A DNA stretch of 64,000 bases from Anaerolineaceae bacterium (GTDB taxonomy: Bacteria; Chloroflexota; Anaerolineae; Anaerolineales; Anaerolineaceae). Of this stretch, positions 36,882-45,464 are shown one piece after another. The stretch is from the NCBI GenBank assembly GCA_012839565.1, contig DUMZ01000018.1, positions 1 through 64,000 of the forward strand, given 5' to 3'. The translations under genes were made by a program, and so were the position numbers. The notes beneath the pieces were generated by a model. It saw only the letters and a program-made list of their open reading frames with translations, was not told the DNA's origin and searched no databases. Position 1 is the stretch's first letter, and each line of letters opens with the position of its first letter.

Positions 36882-37952
36882 TTATGCTAAATCTTCGCGC
36901 CCTTCGCGTTTGAGACGCTCCACCAGGCCCCGAACCGCGCCAACATGTTCTTTATGGATAACCAAAAGCGTATCGGAGGTATCGACAATAATCAAATCTT
37001 CCAGGCCAATCCCCGCGATAAGGCGTTTGTCCCCTATCACCAGATTGCCACTGGATTCTTCCAAAATGATATCGCCACGCAAGCTGTTTCCTAAACCATC
37101 AGTGGGTAAGAGTGTCTTGAGACTTGCCCAGTTTCCCACATCCAGCCAGTCCATGTCCACAGGGATAACTGCCACACGTTTGGCGTTTTCCATGATGCCG
37201 TAGTCGATGGTTTGTTTCTCAATTTCAGGCCAACACTCCGCTAACACTTCATCATAATTCCCTTCTTTTAATGAAGTGGCTATGCGCATTAGGTTTTCGT
37301 GTAAAACGGGCATTTGTATGCGGAATTCTTCCAGTATCCGGCTGACTTTCCAAACAAACATGCCACTGTTCCAACTATAGTTGCCCAGCGCGAGCATCTT
37401 TTGGGCTTTGGCGCTGTTTGGTTTCTCAACAAACTGCTCAGCTTTATAGGCTCTAAAGTTTTCAAATTCGCTAAGGCGTTCGCCTTCTTCAATATAACCG
37501 TATTCTGGCGAGGGCCAGGTTGGGTTGATGCCCAAGGTTACCAAATAGTCAGCTTTGGCGGCCTCGATAGCCTGAGCAATGACCTGACGAAAGACGTCTT
37601 CGTTGCCAATGTGATGGTCCGCGGTGAGTACCGCCATAATGGCATCGGGGTCTTTGGTTGCCAGATGTACCGCAGCGAGACCAATCGCCGGCGCGGTACC
37701 ACGCCCCATCGGCTCATTGATGAAATTGCCAAGTGGAATGTTTGGCACTTGTTCAGAAAGCACCTGGGAATGATCTTTGCCAGCTACGATGTAAATATCT
37801 TCAGGTTTAAAGAGAGGGTCTAAGCGTTTGACCGCAATTTGGAACATGCTCTCGTCACTGTAAAGTCTAAGAGCGGGTTTGGGCATATGTTCACGACTGA
37901 CTGGCCACAGTCGGGTGCCGGCACCTCCGGCCATGATGAGCGCGTAATGCAT
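36882..37952 (-). CDS. manC: Mannose-1-phosphate guanylyltransferase
   Basis: Makes GDP-mannose from mannose-1-phosphate and GTP. 356 residues, the short form without an isomerase domain. The nucleotidyltransferase signature is MAGGAGTRLWPVSREHMPKP at the N terminus, followed by TADHHIG and FVEKPN. The C terminus holds SGNLVIGDKRLIAGIGLEDL. AGGAGG precedes the ATG. Together with ugd and the glycosyltransferase at 51 kb it supports surface glycan synthesis. Confidence 0.92.
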   Translation of the reverse strand: MHYALIMAGGAGTRLWPVSREHMPKPALRLYSDESMFQIAVKRLDPLFKPEDIYIVAGKDHSQVLSEQVPNIPLGNFINEPMGRGTAPAIGLAAVHLATKDPDAIMAVLTADHHIGNEDVFRQVIAQAIEAAKADYLVTLGINPTWPSPEYGYIEEGERLSEFENFRAYKAEQFVEKPNSAKAQKMLALGNYSWNSGMFVWKVSRILEEFRIQMPVLHENLMRIATSLKEGNYDEVLAECWPEIEKQTIDYGIMENAKRVAVIPVDMDWLDVGNWASLKTLLPTDGLGNSLRGDIILEESSGNLVIGDKRLIAGIGLEDLIIVDTSDTLLVIHKEHVGAVRGLVERLKREGREDLA

Positions 37953-38021
37953 GAACTCCTCCTGATTATTTTCTAGGGATGTTCATTATACCCTTAATGG
38001 CTTTCGCTTCGTAATTTTCAA

Positions 38022-39137
38022 CTATTCCTTACCCGCTTTGAAGTTATAAACAGGCCTTATGATCCGTTCGATGTTTGCTGTGTCGCCAATTTGCTCGATA
38101 ATATCGTCCATACTCTTATAGGCATCCGGAGCTTCATCTAAGGTATCGCGGTTAACCGTGGTGGTAAAAACATTTCGCATCGTGCGTTTAAAGTCCTGCA
38201 AATTGAGCTGCCGACGCGCTTCGTTGCGCCCCAAAAGTCGCCCTGCCCCATGCGGCGCGGAAAAGTTCCAATCAGGATTACCTTTGCCCACGGCAATAAT
38301 TGAACCATCGCGCATATTGATGGGGATGATAATGCGTTCGCCTTTTCGTGCCGAGACCGCGCCTTTACGAATGATGTTGTCTTTAAGATTGACATAGTTA
38401 TGCACGCTCTCAAACTGGCCACGCGGTGGTAAACCGAGATGTCCCAAGATGCGTTCAGTCATCACTTTACGGTTGAGTGATGCATAACGCTGGCAGATGT
38501 CCATATCATGCAAATAGTTTTTGCGGTTTTGCCCTTCCAGATATGCCAGATCCCTGGGCACGTTGATACCGTTTTTCTTGCAGTAATCGCGGGCAATGCC
38601 TTGCCAGTAGAGCGCCACTTGCAAGCCGATGTGTCGGCTTCCTGAGTGAACGCAAAGATAATGCATGCCACGTTCATCAACAGCAATTTCGATGAAGTGA
38701 TTTCCCCCACCCAGTGTGCCTATTTGGGTTTGTGCTTTTTTGACCGGTACAGCGTGCGCGCTTTTGAGCTTATTAATCTCATCAAATTCCACGACGGGTT
38801 TTTTGTAGCTGCCAAATCCACTGGGGATATTGTGATGAATGTAATTGTCAAGCGCTGCTAAATCAGCTTGGTCATAACCAAGTTCAGTAACCAGGATTCC
38901 ACAACCAATATCCACACCAACCAAATTAGGCACCACGATATCACCCAAGTCAGCGGTAAAACCAATCGTGCAACCTGCGCCAAAGTGGTAGTCAGGCATA
39001 ATGCGTACCTTTTTACCTGCCACAAAAGGTTGCGAAACTAAGGTGCGAATTTGTTCAATCGCTTTTTCTTCGCGGTCACGTGCGAATACTACTGCAGTGT
39101 TATATTGTCCTTTAATTTCGAATTGACTCATAGTCAT
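38022..39137 (-). CDS. rtcB: RtcB-family RNA ligase
   Basis: Joins RNA 2',3'-cyclic phosphate or 3'-phosphate ends to 5'-OH ends with GTP and Mn. 371 residues, the compact bacterial form. Active-site features are VGVDIGCGI (metal Cys), GGGNHFIEI (metal Asn/His), HSGSRHIG and APHGAGRLLGRNEA with the GMP-accepting histidine region. A second ATG at 39131 gives MSQFEIKG. A TACAAT lies 3 bases before the first ATG and 9 before the second, with no ribosome site. No rtcA or RtcR regulator is adjacent. Confidence 0.92.
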   Translation of the reverse strand: MTMSQFEIKGQYNTAVVFARDREEKAIEQIRTLVSQPFVAGKKVRIMPDYHFGAGCTIGFTADLGDIVVPNLVGVDIGCGILVTELGYDQADLAALDNYIHHNIPSGFGSYKKPVVEFDEINKLKSAHAVPVKKAQTQIGTLGGGNHFIEIAVDERGMHYLCVHSGSRHIGLQVALYWQGIARDYCKKNGINVPRDLAYLEGQNRKNYLHDMDICQRYASLNRKVMTERILGHLGLPPRGQFESVHNYVNLKDNIIRKGAVSARKGERIIIPINMRDGSIIAVGKGNPDWNFSAPHGAGRLLGRNEARRQLNLQDFKRTMRNVFTTTVNRDTLDEAPDAYKSMDDIIEQIGDTANIERIIRPVYNFKAGKE

Positions 39138-39472
39138 TACATTGTACCAGCATTGTAGAAACTCCGTTCTATGAACTTATACGAAACTCCATTGTTTATG
39201 CTTTTCAAGCCAAACTGTGGTTCAACACCCGTCACTCTTCATTTATTTTTCTCTCACTTTACCTCACTTAATAAGTGGCTACGCGCATTAATATAGGGTC
39301 GGATTAGATATTACACAACAGGAACATAAACTTCATCCACAAATACGTATTCTTAAACAAAAACTTTTTAAATAAAAAGATTTTGATAATCTGAAAATTA
39401 CAAAAACCCGACACTATAACATGCATTAATAAAATGCCGGTACAATTAGCAACAGATTAAAGGAAATGAAAT
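39138..39472. other. AT-rich intergenic region before the replication/partition module
   Basis: 335 bases with no gene. Contains TCATCCACA (39333-39341), one mismatch from a DnaA box (TTATCCACA), as a single copy; this may be chance. Nothing else stands out. Confidence 0.35.
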
Positions 39473-39775
39473 ATGGACCAAAAACAAAGCAAATTTGAGA
39501 TTTCAGCCCAAGAAGAATCAGTAGAACCAAGAGTTGATGCATCAACCCACTCAAACGGCAACTTGCCTTCGGTAAAGCATAAAGCAACAAACCAAACGAA
39601 GCAAGACCCAATAACGCCAAATCAAAGGGCGCATCCTGGTGTCTTGCTTACCTTGCTGGTCATTGTTATCGTGTTGATTGCCCTGTTAATCCTGGGTATT
39701 CATTTGATTAACAAAAACTTAGAAGTGCTGGCCTTTTTGTCTCCCGTCCTTATTAGCCACATAGGCTGTATCTAG
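39473..39775 (+). CDS. Small single-helix membrane protein, hypothetical
   Basis: 100 residues. A polar, Gln/Ser/Thr-rich N-terminal half is followed by one strong membrane helix (LLTLLVIVIVLIALLILGI, about residues 59-77). AGGA lies nine bases before the ATG, which supports it as a gene. Its stop overlaps the stop of the opposite-strand initiator gene by three bases. No family recognised; it could belong to the replication/partition module or just border it. Confidence 0.5.
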   Translation: MDQKQSKFEISAQEESVEPRVDASTHSNGNLPSVKHKATNQTKQDPITPNQRAHPGVLLTLLVIVIVLIALLILGIHLINKNLEVLAFLSPVLISHIGCI

Positions 39776-41952
39776 TCATTGTCGGGTGAAAACAACCCAA
39801 ACGTGTCGCGCATACGACGTAAAGCACGTTTTTGGTCTTCCACGTTGTCAAACATCTCGAGTAAATCCAGTAAATCCTGGCCACCAGACATTGTCAGCTG
39901 GAGCGGATTGAAGTAGTTTGCTTCCATTCGGTGATAGGTGCTTTCAACCAGTTCTTTGAATTTATACATCGGCAGTTCCGCCATCCGCATAGCAGGCCCG
40001 CCTGGAGCTTTGCGCAAATCAATCGCGCGTCGAATCGCCAAGCTCCAAGGCTGATGGATGTTGAGAGAAAAACATGCCTGTACAGCCCAGGCAATAGTTA
40101 TCTTTTCAAGTTTCCAAAGGCGGATTTGTTCCTGATACGTTTTGTCTAAAACAGAGAAAAGTGATTGATAATCCCAGTCAGAATTCATTTCTTCGTTTTC
40201 CACCACCTGAGAAAGAATGTCAGCATTGCAGAAATCATCTTCGTCATCATCTGTGACAGCGGTATGTGGTTGGAATTCTGTATTTTTATTGAAAAAAGAA
40301 GCGTATTTAAGTTTAAAGAGTATATTTAATATCGTCTCAAATTGACATATTCCAGCTTCGACGAGAGTCTCAAAATAATAATTTAGACCATCCACGAAAG
40401 TATCAAAATGACATATTAGGCCATGGGCGAGCGTGTCATTATTACATATTCCCTCTTTTGCGAGAGTCTCAAAATGACATAATTGTGCTGGGTTTACCTT
40501 GGCGTTGGCTAAAAGAGACTGTTGGAACTCTGGAGATTGCATCAATTCTTGCATCGGTAACCCTGCAATTTGCTTGGGCGGGGCGTAAATGAAACCATAA
40601 ATGGCTTGTTTAAGGCTTTCGTCTGCTGCGGTTAACTGGACGTCGTTTACCTGCAATTTCCAATCGGTACCTGTTTCTGACTGACGGGTTTCAATGCGAC
40701 ACAGATATTCACTGGCAAGCTGACGCTTGGTTTCGCGCCAGTTGCGGGTATAGGCAGAATCCTGATTGATATTTTCTTTACGCGGTCGACCGCGTTGGCT
40801 TTGTTCCGCATGGGGAATCTGTTTGGGCAGACTATCGTTGCGAATCCATGCCTGCAGGCTTGTTAATCCACCAGGCACCCAAAAGCTATTGCGGTCTTTA
40901 CCGTGTGCCCAGTCCACATAACAGCAGTTTTTGCACATTAGATAAAGCACACCTAAATCAGTGCCCAAGGTTGGCAAGACTTTATGGAACCAATACCAAG
41001 GAACAGCAAGGAAACTTTCAGGCCTCACCAGATGCATCGCCACCCTATCAGCAAGACCCGCGAGTGTGGGATCCAGCTTTTGATTACCAAGGGCTTTTTC
41101 GATGATTTCATGCGTTGAAGCGGGTTGGTCAAAGGCGATGTCTTTTTCTGCATCAGGAACGCGGAAAGGAAATGTCAATATCTCATCGCGACGGGTATCA
41201 AGTAAGTGGCTAAGCACTGCTATGGGTTGTTCGCTTAGATTATTACGGATTAGCCAGTCATAAAGGTCACAGGCATCGCCAGGTGTTAAGAGAATGCCTC
41301 GATAATGGTAAGTATTAGCTTCGCGTTGTACTTGTCCATTTTTTACCCGATGCATCGGTTCACCACGCGTTACGAACCAGTCCATATCACCATGTTTGAA
41401 AACGCGGAAGAAACTGGCACGGCTAATCGCACCACCCAAACTTTTGAGTAATCCACGCACATCAATTTTCACGCTGTCGCCATATTTGGGATAAAGCTGG
41501 TCAGCGCCGGTTTCGCGCGAAGCACGATAAAAAGCCTGGCGCAATGCTGTAGCGATAAGTACCGCGTTCGCGCCCACGTAGGGAACGAAACGCAAGGTAT
41601 ATGATGGCACTGCTGCGATCGACTCTGGGCGTAAAATGGCGTCGCTAACCGAATTAGCGCCAAGTTCAAAATCAAGCGCAAGGTCGCCAATTATGCTGTC
41701 ATCGTAATATGTGCCCATGGGCACACTTTGTTTTAGATTGAGCCGAACATGTTTGCCGAGATTGTCATGCACAACTGTTTCAAGCAGAGGATAGTATTGG
41801 CAAAGCCTGGAATAATCGCTATAACTGGCGTTGATTTGATATTGCCCGTCAAATTGGACTTCGCAAGAATCAAGCAATACTCGCAACTTGTCATCCGCAA
41901 CAGTAGCGAGCCTATCTTGCAGTGCTTTCCAATCTTTCATTTCTTTTTTCAT
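39772..41952 (-). CDS. Putative plasmid-type replication initiator / DNA-binding protein
   Basis: 726 residues, function inferred mainly from context. Visible features: an aromatic, basic N-terminal half; an AT-hook-like RGRPRK near residue 386; five tandem 11-residue repeats at about 485-540 (LCHFETLAKEG, ICNNDTLAHGL, ICHFDTFVDGL, NYYFETLVEAG, ICQFETILNIL); an acidic stretch after them; and a helical C terminus. The DNA of the repeats looks like iterons (see separate entry). It lies beside an AAA ATPase, ParA and ParB, has a promoter overlapped by an inverted repeat, and a tiny coupled leader frame: a layout typical of plasmid rep genes. I do not recognise a named Rep family; a transposition regulator is the main alternative. 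Confidence 0.5.
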   Translation of the reverse strand: MKKEMKDWKALQDRLATVADDKLRVLLDSCEVQFDGQYQINASYSDYSRLCQYYPLLETVVHDNLGKHVRLNLKQSVPMGTYYDDSIIGDLALDFELGANSVSDAILRPESIAAVPSYTLRFVPYVGANAVLIATALRQAFYRASRETGADQLYPKYGDSVKIDVRGLLKSLGGAISRASFFRVFKHGDMDWFVTRGEPMHRVKNGQVQREANTYHYRGILLTPGDACDLYDWLIRNNLSEQPIAVLSHLLDTRRDEILTFPFRVPDAEKDIAFDQPASTHEIIEKALGNQKLDPTLAGLADRVAMHLVRPESFLAVPWYWFHKVLPTLGTDLGVLYLMCKNCCYVDWAHGKDRNSFWVPGGLTSLQAWIRNDSLPKQIPHAEQSQRGRPRKENINQDSAYTRNWRETKRQLASEYLCRIETRQSETGTDWKLQVNDVQLTAADESLKQAIYGFIYAPPKQIAGLPMQELMQSPEFQQSLLANAKVNPAQLCHFETLAKEGICNNDTLAHGLICHFDTFVDGLNYYFETLVEAGICQFETILNILFKLKYASFFNKNTEFQPHTAVTDDDEDDFCNADILSQVVENEEMNSDWDYQSLFSVLDKTYQEQIRLWKLEKITIAWAVQACFSLNIHQPWSLAIRRAIDLRKAPGGPAMRMAELPMYKFKELVESTYHRMEANYFNPLQLTMSGGQDLLDLLEMFDNVEDQKRALRRMRDTFGLFSPDND
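40334..40498. repeat. Five 33-bp direct repeats inside the initiator gene (iteron-like)
   Basis: Copies start at 40334, 40367, 40400, 40433 and 40466, exactly 33 bases apart. Against the core GTCTCAAAATGACATATT they match at 17, 14, 17, 14 and 17 of 18 positions; the other 15 bases of each unit vary much more. Thirty-three bases is about three helical turns, which puts every core on the same DNA face. The same core occurs once more outside the gene, at 45465. Confidence 0.8.
41710..41725. repeat. 16-bp palindrome, copy 1 (candidate parS)
   Basis: TGTGCCCATGGGCACA, a perfect palindrome, within the N-terminal coding part of the initiator gene. Two further exact copies flank parB. Confidence 0.75.
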
Positions 41953-41972
41953 TTCAATCTTCTATTTTGCAT
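41949..41972 (-). CDS. Possible 7-residue leader peptide coupled to the initiator gene
   Basis: ATG at 41972 encodes MQNRRLK and its TGA overlaps the initiator ATG as ATGA. AAAGGAG lies two bases before the leader ATG, which is a short distance, while the initiator ATG itself has no ribosome site. Coupling of rep translation to a tiny leader is known in plasmids. It remains a suggestion. Confidence 0.3.
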   Translation of the reverse strand: MQNRRLK

Positions 41973-42000
41973 GGCTCCTTTAGGTATGCCTATATAATAG

Positions 42001-42045
42001 AAAATAAGTTCTGTTAAAGCAAGTGTCAAAAGTGGAAATTGACAC
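42001..42045 (-). promoter_or_regulatory. Promoter and operator-like inverted repeat of the initiator gene
   Basis: On the minus strand TTGACA (42029-42024) and TATTTT (42006-42001) are 17 bases apart. The -35 lies inside one arm of the inverted repeat GTGTCAA (42023-42029) / TTGACAC (42039-42045). A protein bound to this repeat would block the promoter, so autoregulation is likely. Confidence 0.6.
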
Positions 42046-42047
42046 CC

Positions 42048-42854
42048 CTATTTGCCAAAAAGTGGAAGTTTCTTTAACATTTGATCTTCTCTTTGAACTG
42101 AAATGAGCTCTTCAAGGGCAATAGAAGCCAACCGCAAGGCTTCAGAAAGCGACCCGCGGGAGTTTTCAGCAATTTCATATAGCGTTGTTTCGGGCATTAA
42201 GGAAAGCGGATTAGGATGCCCGGCAGCTTGCATTCGCGCGAAAAGCATGGCTGCGATTTCACTGGTATCGGCATTTCTAAAGGGGAAATACAAACCCAAA
42301 TATTGGTTAAGTGAACCAATATTACTGGTCGTTTTATTCAAATCTTGCAGGAAAATGAGCGTCTTAATTTTCTTGTTATTCTCTATTGACCAACTCAAAA
42401 GCTGATACATATAGTCGATATCAACAGGGGGACCATCCAGGACAAGCAATACTTGTTCCGGCGAGTTTCCCAAATAGTCCAGAATACTTTCAATGCGGTC
42501 AGCGTTGGAACGGGAACCACGCAGACCAAGCAGGTCAACAATTGCCATCAAAAAGTGGCGTGGTTCAGTTAGCGTGTTAGTGTTCATATATAATCCATGT
42601 AACTCGTCTTGACCATCAAAGCGCAGTCTGGATTGAGCCAACTTCATCGCCAAAATGCTTTTCCCTCCGCCACTGGGTCCTGCGATGACACCGAGGTTTT
42701 TTGAAGGGTCTTTTTGGTCAGCGATGAAGTCATAAGCGACTTCTAAAACCTTGCGTTGTTCACTGATACCGGGGTAAAAAAACCGTGTGTCCAAAAAACG
42801 TTCAAAGGGGTGGTCGAGTAAGTCAAACTTGAGTAGGTCGTTGCTAGTTAACAT
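42048..42854 (-). CDS. AAA ATPase (ExeA/TniB/Cdc6-like)
   Basis: 268 residues. Walker A is GPSGGGKSI (about residue 60), Walker B VLLVLDGPP (about residue 135), with an arginine-bearing sensor region further on (IAENSRGSLSEALRLA). The N terminus, LLDHPFERFLDTRFFYPGIS, resembles the ExeA/AAA_22 family opening. Such ATPases load helicases or assist transposition. Placed just upstream of the putative initiator on the same strand, so a loader or regulator for it is the simplest reading. AAGGTG precedes the ATG. Confidence 0.7.
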   Translation of the reverse strand: MLTSNDLLKFDLLDHPFERFLDTRFFYPGISEQRKVLEVAYDFIADQKDPSKNLGVIAGPSGGGKSILAMKLAQSRLRFDGQDELHGLYMNTNTLTEPRHFLMAIVDLLGLRGSRSNADRIESILDYLGNSPEQVLLVLDGPPVDIDYMYQLLSWSIENNKKIKTLIFLQDLNKTTSNIGSLNQYLGLYFPFRNADTSEIAAMLFARMQAAGHPNPLSLMPETTLYEIAENSRGSLSEALRLASIALEELISVQREDQMLKKLPLFGK

Positions 42855-42884
42855 TAAATCACCTTCCAGCGAAATCTTGATAAT

Positions 42885-42913
42885 AGATTAGCATTGTGTA
42901 AGAGTTAAGTCAA
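42885..42913 (-). promoter_or_regulatory. Putative promoter of the AAA ATPase gene
   Basis: TTGACT (42913-42908) and TAATCT (42890-42885) with 17 bases between, on the minus strand, 31 bases before the ATG. Confidence 0.5.
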
Positions 42914-42980
42914 GTACCAAAATAATACTCGCTAGTTGTAGTAAGTGAACGAAAAAAACGAATCACAAACATTCTCTGAC

Positions 42981-43008
42981 TTGTATTTAACCAAAACTAA
43001 GGTAAAAT
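42981..43008 (+). promoter_or_regulatory. Putative promoter of parA
   Basis: TTGTAT (42981-42986) and TAAAAT (43003-43008) with 16 bases between. It is back to back with the ATPase promoter in the 192-base divergent gap. Confidence 0.5.
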
Positions 43009-43046
43009 GAAAACAAGATTGGAATCACTTAAAATGAGGAGACGCT

Positions 43047-43877
43047 ATGGCCATCATCTCTTTAATTAACCGAAAAGGTGGCGTTGGAAAGTCCACCATC
43101 AGCATCAATTTGGCAGCTGGTTTGGCAACGCGGGAATCTCGCAAACCTAACAGCAAACCGGTGTTACTTATTGATATGGACGATCAACTCAGCGCGACCA
43201 TTACCGCTATGGGTGGGGGCTTTAACCAAGCCTTCGTACCGGTTATCACGGCTGAAAACAATTACCCCAGCGCGTTGGCAAATGGCTATGGTGCTATGGA
43301 CTCCTTGATTATCGACTCACTCATCCCACGCAAACGAGATGAAAAAGTAAAGCTTTTTAAAACGAACAAAGCTGCCATGGAGAACCTTGAAGCGCAGCTA
43401 AAAACCCGCGACGAAGCCGCATTCCAACTGACCTATTTCCTGGAACCTATCGTCAATGATTACGCACACATCATTATTGATAATCCCCCCTCGGCTGGTA
43501 TGTTACCCATGAATTCACTTGTGGCAAGCACGCATGTGCTCATTCCTATCGAGCCCGATGGTTTAAGTTTAATCGGCTTGGCAGACATTTTGCGCATGGT
43601 CGAAAACGTGCGCACAACTACAAATCCCGACTTGCAAGTTCTGGGTATTATTCCATCGCGATTTCGCATGGTACGTCGCCAGGCACAGGATGTTATCGGC
43701 GATCTCGAAAAACTCTATGGCCATTTGTTGTTGCCTTACATCAAAGACCTGGCAGAAATATCCGCGGCCACCACTGCGGGATATGATGTGTTTTCGTGGG
43801 CGTCTGAAAGTTCCCAGTCCTATCGATGTTTTTCAAATCTTGTTGATGCGGTGGTTGGCAAACTGGGCGATGCGTAG
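43047..43877 (+). CDS. parA: ParA-type partition ATPase
   Basis: 276 residues. The deviant Walker A motif is NRKGGVGKSTISINLAAGLA at the N terminus, motif A' is LLIDMDDQLSATI and Walker B is HIIIDNPPS. There is no N-terminal helix-turn-helix, so it is of the small Soj-like kind. An insert around residues 70-130 (rich in Lys and Arg) is longer than in Soj. AGGAG lies six bases before the ATG. Followed by parB after 95 bases that hold the second palindrome. Confidence 0.9.
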   Translation: MAIISLINRKGGVGKSTISINLAAGLATRESRKPNSKPVLLIDMDDQLSATITAMGGGFNQAFVPVITAENNYPSALANGYGAMDSLIIDSLIPRKRDEKVKLFKTNKAAMENLEAQLKTRDEAAFQLTYFLEPIVNDYAHIIIDNPPSAGMLPMNSLVASTHVLIPIEPDGLSLIGLADILRMVENVRTTTNPDLQVLGIIPSRFRMVRRQAQDVIGDLEKLYGHLLLPYIKDLAEISAATTAGYDVFSWASESSQSYRCFSNLVDAVVGKLGDA

Positions 43878-43890
43878 GCATGAAAACAAA

Positions 43891-43908
43891 CTGTGCCCAT
43901 GGGCACAG
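43891..43908. repeat. 16-bp palindrome, copy 2 (candidate parS, extended)
   Basis: Same core as copy 1 (43892-43907), here lengthened to 18 bp, CTGTGCCCATGGGCACAG. It lies in the short gap between parA and parB, a position typical of plasmid centromere or partition-operator sites. Confidence 0.75.
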
Positions 43909-43972
43909 ACTATTAAAAGCATATTGATTAGTGGCAGCATTGATGCCATAAGCGCAATAAAAGGACATTATC

Positions 43973-45112
43973 ATGGCAAAAGAAAGTAAAAAAAGTTTCG
44001 GTAATTTGATCGGCATCACTTCAGAAGCCTTTGACGCCAGCACGGTGGAAACGCCAGAGCGCGATGAAGCTGCGCCAAAAATGGTCAATCATCGCCAAAG
44101 TGTTTATCGGGTTCCCTTGAGCATGATTATGCCCGACCGCTTTCAGTCGCGTATTTTATTGCCTTATGAATTGCGCGAACCCTTTTATGAACGTCGCACG
44201 ACCTGGCAAGCCACTGTCCAAAAATGGCTCAAACTCGCCGAGTCGGATAAGCTCATAAAACGTGAGCTGGACGAACTCATCGCGTTGGGTGAATCACTGC
44301 ATGACACCGGACAAATCAAACCCGTTACTGGGCAGGTCTTGAGTGTCGATGGGCGGGATGTCTTCCAGATGCTTACGGGTGAACGGCGTTTTTGGGCGAC
44401 TGCCATCAAGGCTGTGCTTGATGGTTTTGAAGGCGAGCCTTACGTCCTGGCATTGATTGATAACCAGCCCACGCTCGAAAAACAAATTGCCGAAAACATG
44501 GCCTATAAAGCGCTCACTCCGGTTGGCAAAGCCCGTGCTGCCGCGCGTCTTGTATTGGAAGAAAATGGCATCTCACCCCAGGTGGGGCAGGACGAATTGA
44601 GCTATTTCCGGCAGATTAGCGATGTGCGTTTGAGTGATGAAACCCGAGAACTCTTGCAAAGAACCCTGCAAATGGAACGGACTTATTTCGGACGCTTAAT
44701 GAAGTTTTTTGAACTTGAACAAAAAGAACTCGAAATCGCTGACCGCGCCGTGATGCCCGAACGCGTTTTGCGTGAGATTATGGCGCATGACCGCAAGCTG
44801 TGGCCTAAAGCAGTAGCCTACTATGCTGATTATGAAGGACGGACCTATCAAGATGTGCAGGCATTTCTGGGGCGCTTGGCAGGAACAGAGCAAAAACGCG
44901 CGCCACGTATGCCCCTGGATCCAGTCACCAAATCCGCGCGTGGTTTGCGTCGCGTGCTTTTGGGTTTGGACGATGTGCCTATGGACGATAAAATCGGGCC
45001 AGTCGCCGATGCTCTGCTGGGCGATACCGACAAAGGGGAGGCGAAAAAACTCCTGGATCGCATGGAAACTCTCACCGCTGCTCTGCGTCAGCGCTATGAT
45101 GGCATGAAATAG
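43973..45112 (+). CDS. parB: ParB-like partition protein
   Basis: 379 residues. The ParB/Srx-type nuclease fold segment contains GQIKPVTGQVL and MLTGERRFWATAIKAV (the GERRxxA nucleotide motif), then QIAENMAYKALTPVGKARAA, matching the ENxQR...L.P.E.A region. The central helix-turn-helix part follows (about residues 180-250). An insertion of about 40 residues separates the first strand (VPLSMIMPDRFQSR) from the rest. The family's DNA target would be parS; the three palindromes around it are candidates. Confidence 0.85.
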   Translation: MAKESKKSFGNLIGITSEAFDASTVETPERDEAAPKMVNHRQSVYRVPLSMIMPDRFQSRILLPYELREPFYERRTTWQATVQKWLKLAESDKLIKRELDELIALGESLHDTGQIKPVTGQVLSVDGRDVFQMLTGERRFWATAIKAVLDGFEGEPYVLALIDNQPTLEKQIAENMAYKALTPVGKARAAARLVLEENGISPQVGQDELSYFRQISDVRLSDETRELLQRTLQMERTYFGRLMKFFELEQKELEIADRAVMPERVLREIMAHDRKLWPKAVAYYADYEGRTYQDVQAFLGRLAGTEQKRAPRMPLDPVTKSARGLRRVLLGLDDVPMDDKIGPVADALLGDTDKGEAKKLLDRMETLTAALRQRYDGMK

Positions 45113-45140
45113 CCTAATCCTCTATACTTTCTTAATGAAT

Positions 45141-45169
45141 AGAAAAAGCGGTCTAGCACCGCTTTTTCT
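45141..45169 (+). terminator. Terminator after parB
   Basis: AGAAAAAGCGGT, loop CTAGC, ACCGCTTTTTCT: 12-bp stem with a T-rich 3' arm, 28 bases after the parB stop. Confidence 0.75.
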
Positions 45170-45265
45170 ATGCTGAAGTTTTAGTGTTGTTTCTAATTCT
45201 GTTAAAAGCAGGTTTCTTGTATCGATCTATGCGCTCACTGCGCAAGTATATAACCTTTATGAATA

Positions 45266-45281
45266 TGTGCCCATGGGCACA
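45266..45281. repeat. 16-bp palindrome, copy 3 (candidate parS)
   Basis: Third exact copy of TGTGCCCATGGGCACA, in non-coding DNA 153 bases downstream of parB. Non-coding position argues against coding constraint as the cause. Confidence 0.75.
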
Positions 45282-45464
45282 GTTGCCAGAAAAAATCACT
45301 CACTAACACCGAAAACAGGATTGATTTTGCGATTTGAGTGGAGAAATTTGAATAACCTATGAGACATGCGCGTAGACCTTAGTCGAAAGCAAAGCGATAG
45401 AAGCCGTTAATGCGCATAGCATATCATACGTTGGTTTATATTAGGTTTTGGGGTTTTTATATGA

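Noticed and set aside
39333..39341. DnaA box marking an origin
   Set aside because: A single TCATCCACA with one mismatch is expected by chance; no cluster of boxes was found.
39772..41952. Transposase (Mu/Tn7-like) with the AAA ATPase as its TniB
   Set aside because: No DDE-type pattern or zinc motif could be seen and no terminal repeats; ParAB and iteron-like repeats point to replication instead. Not fully excluded.
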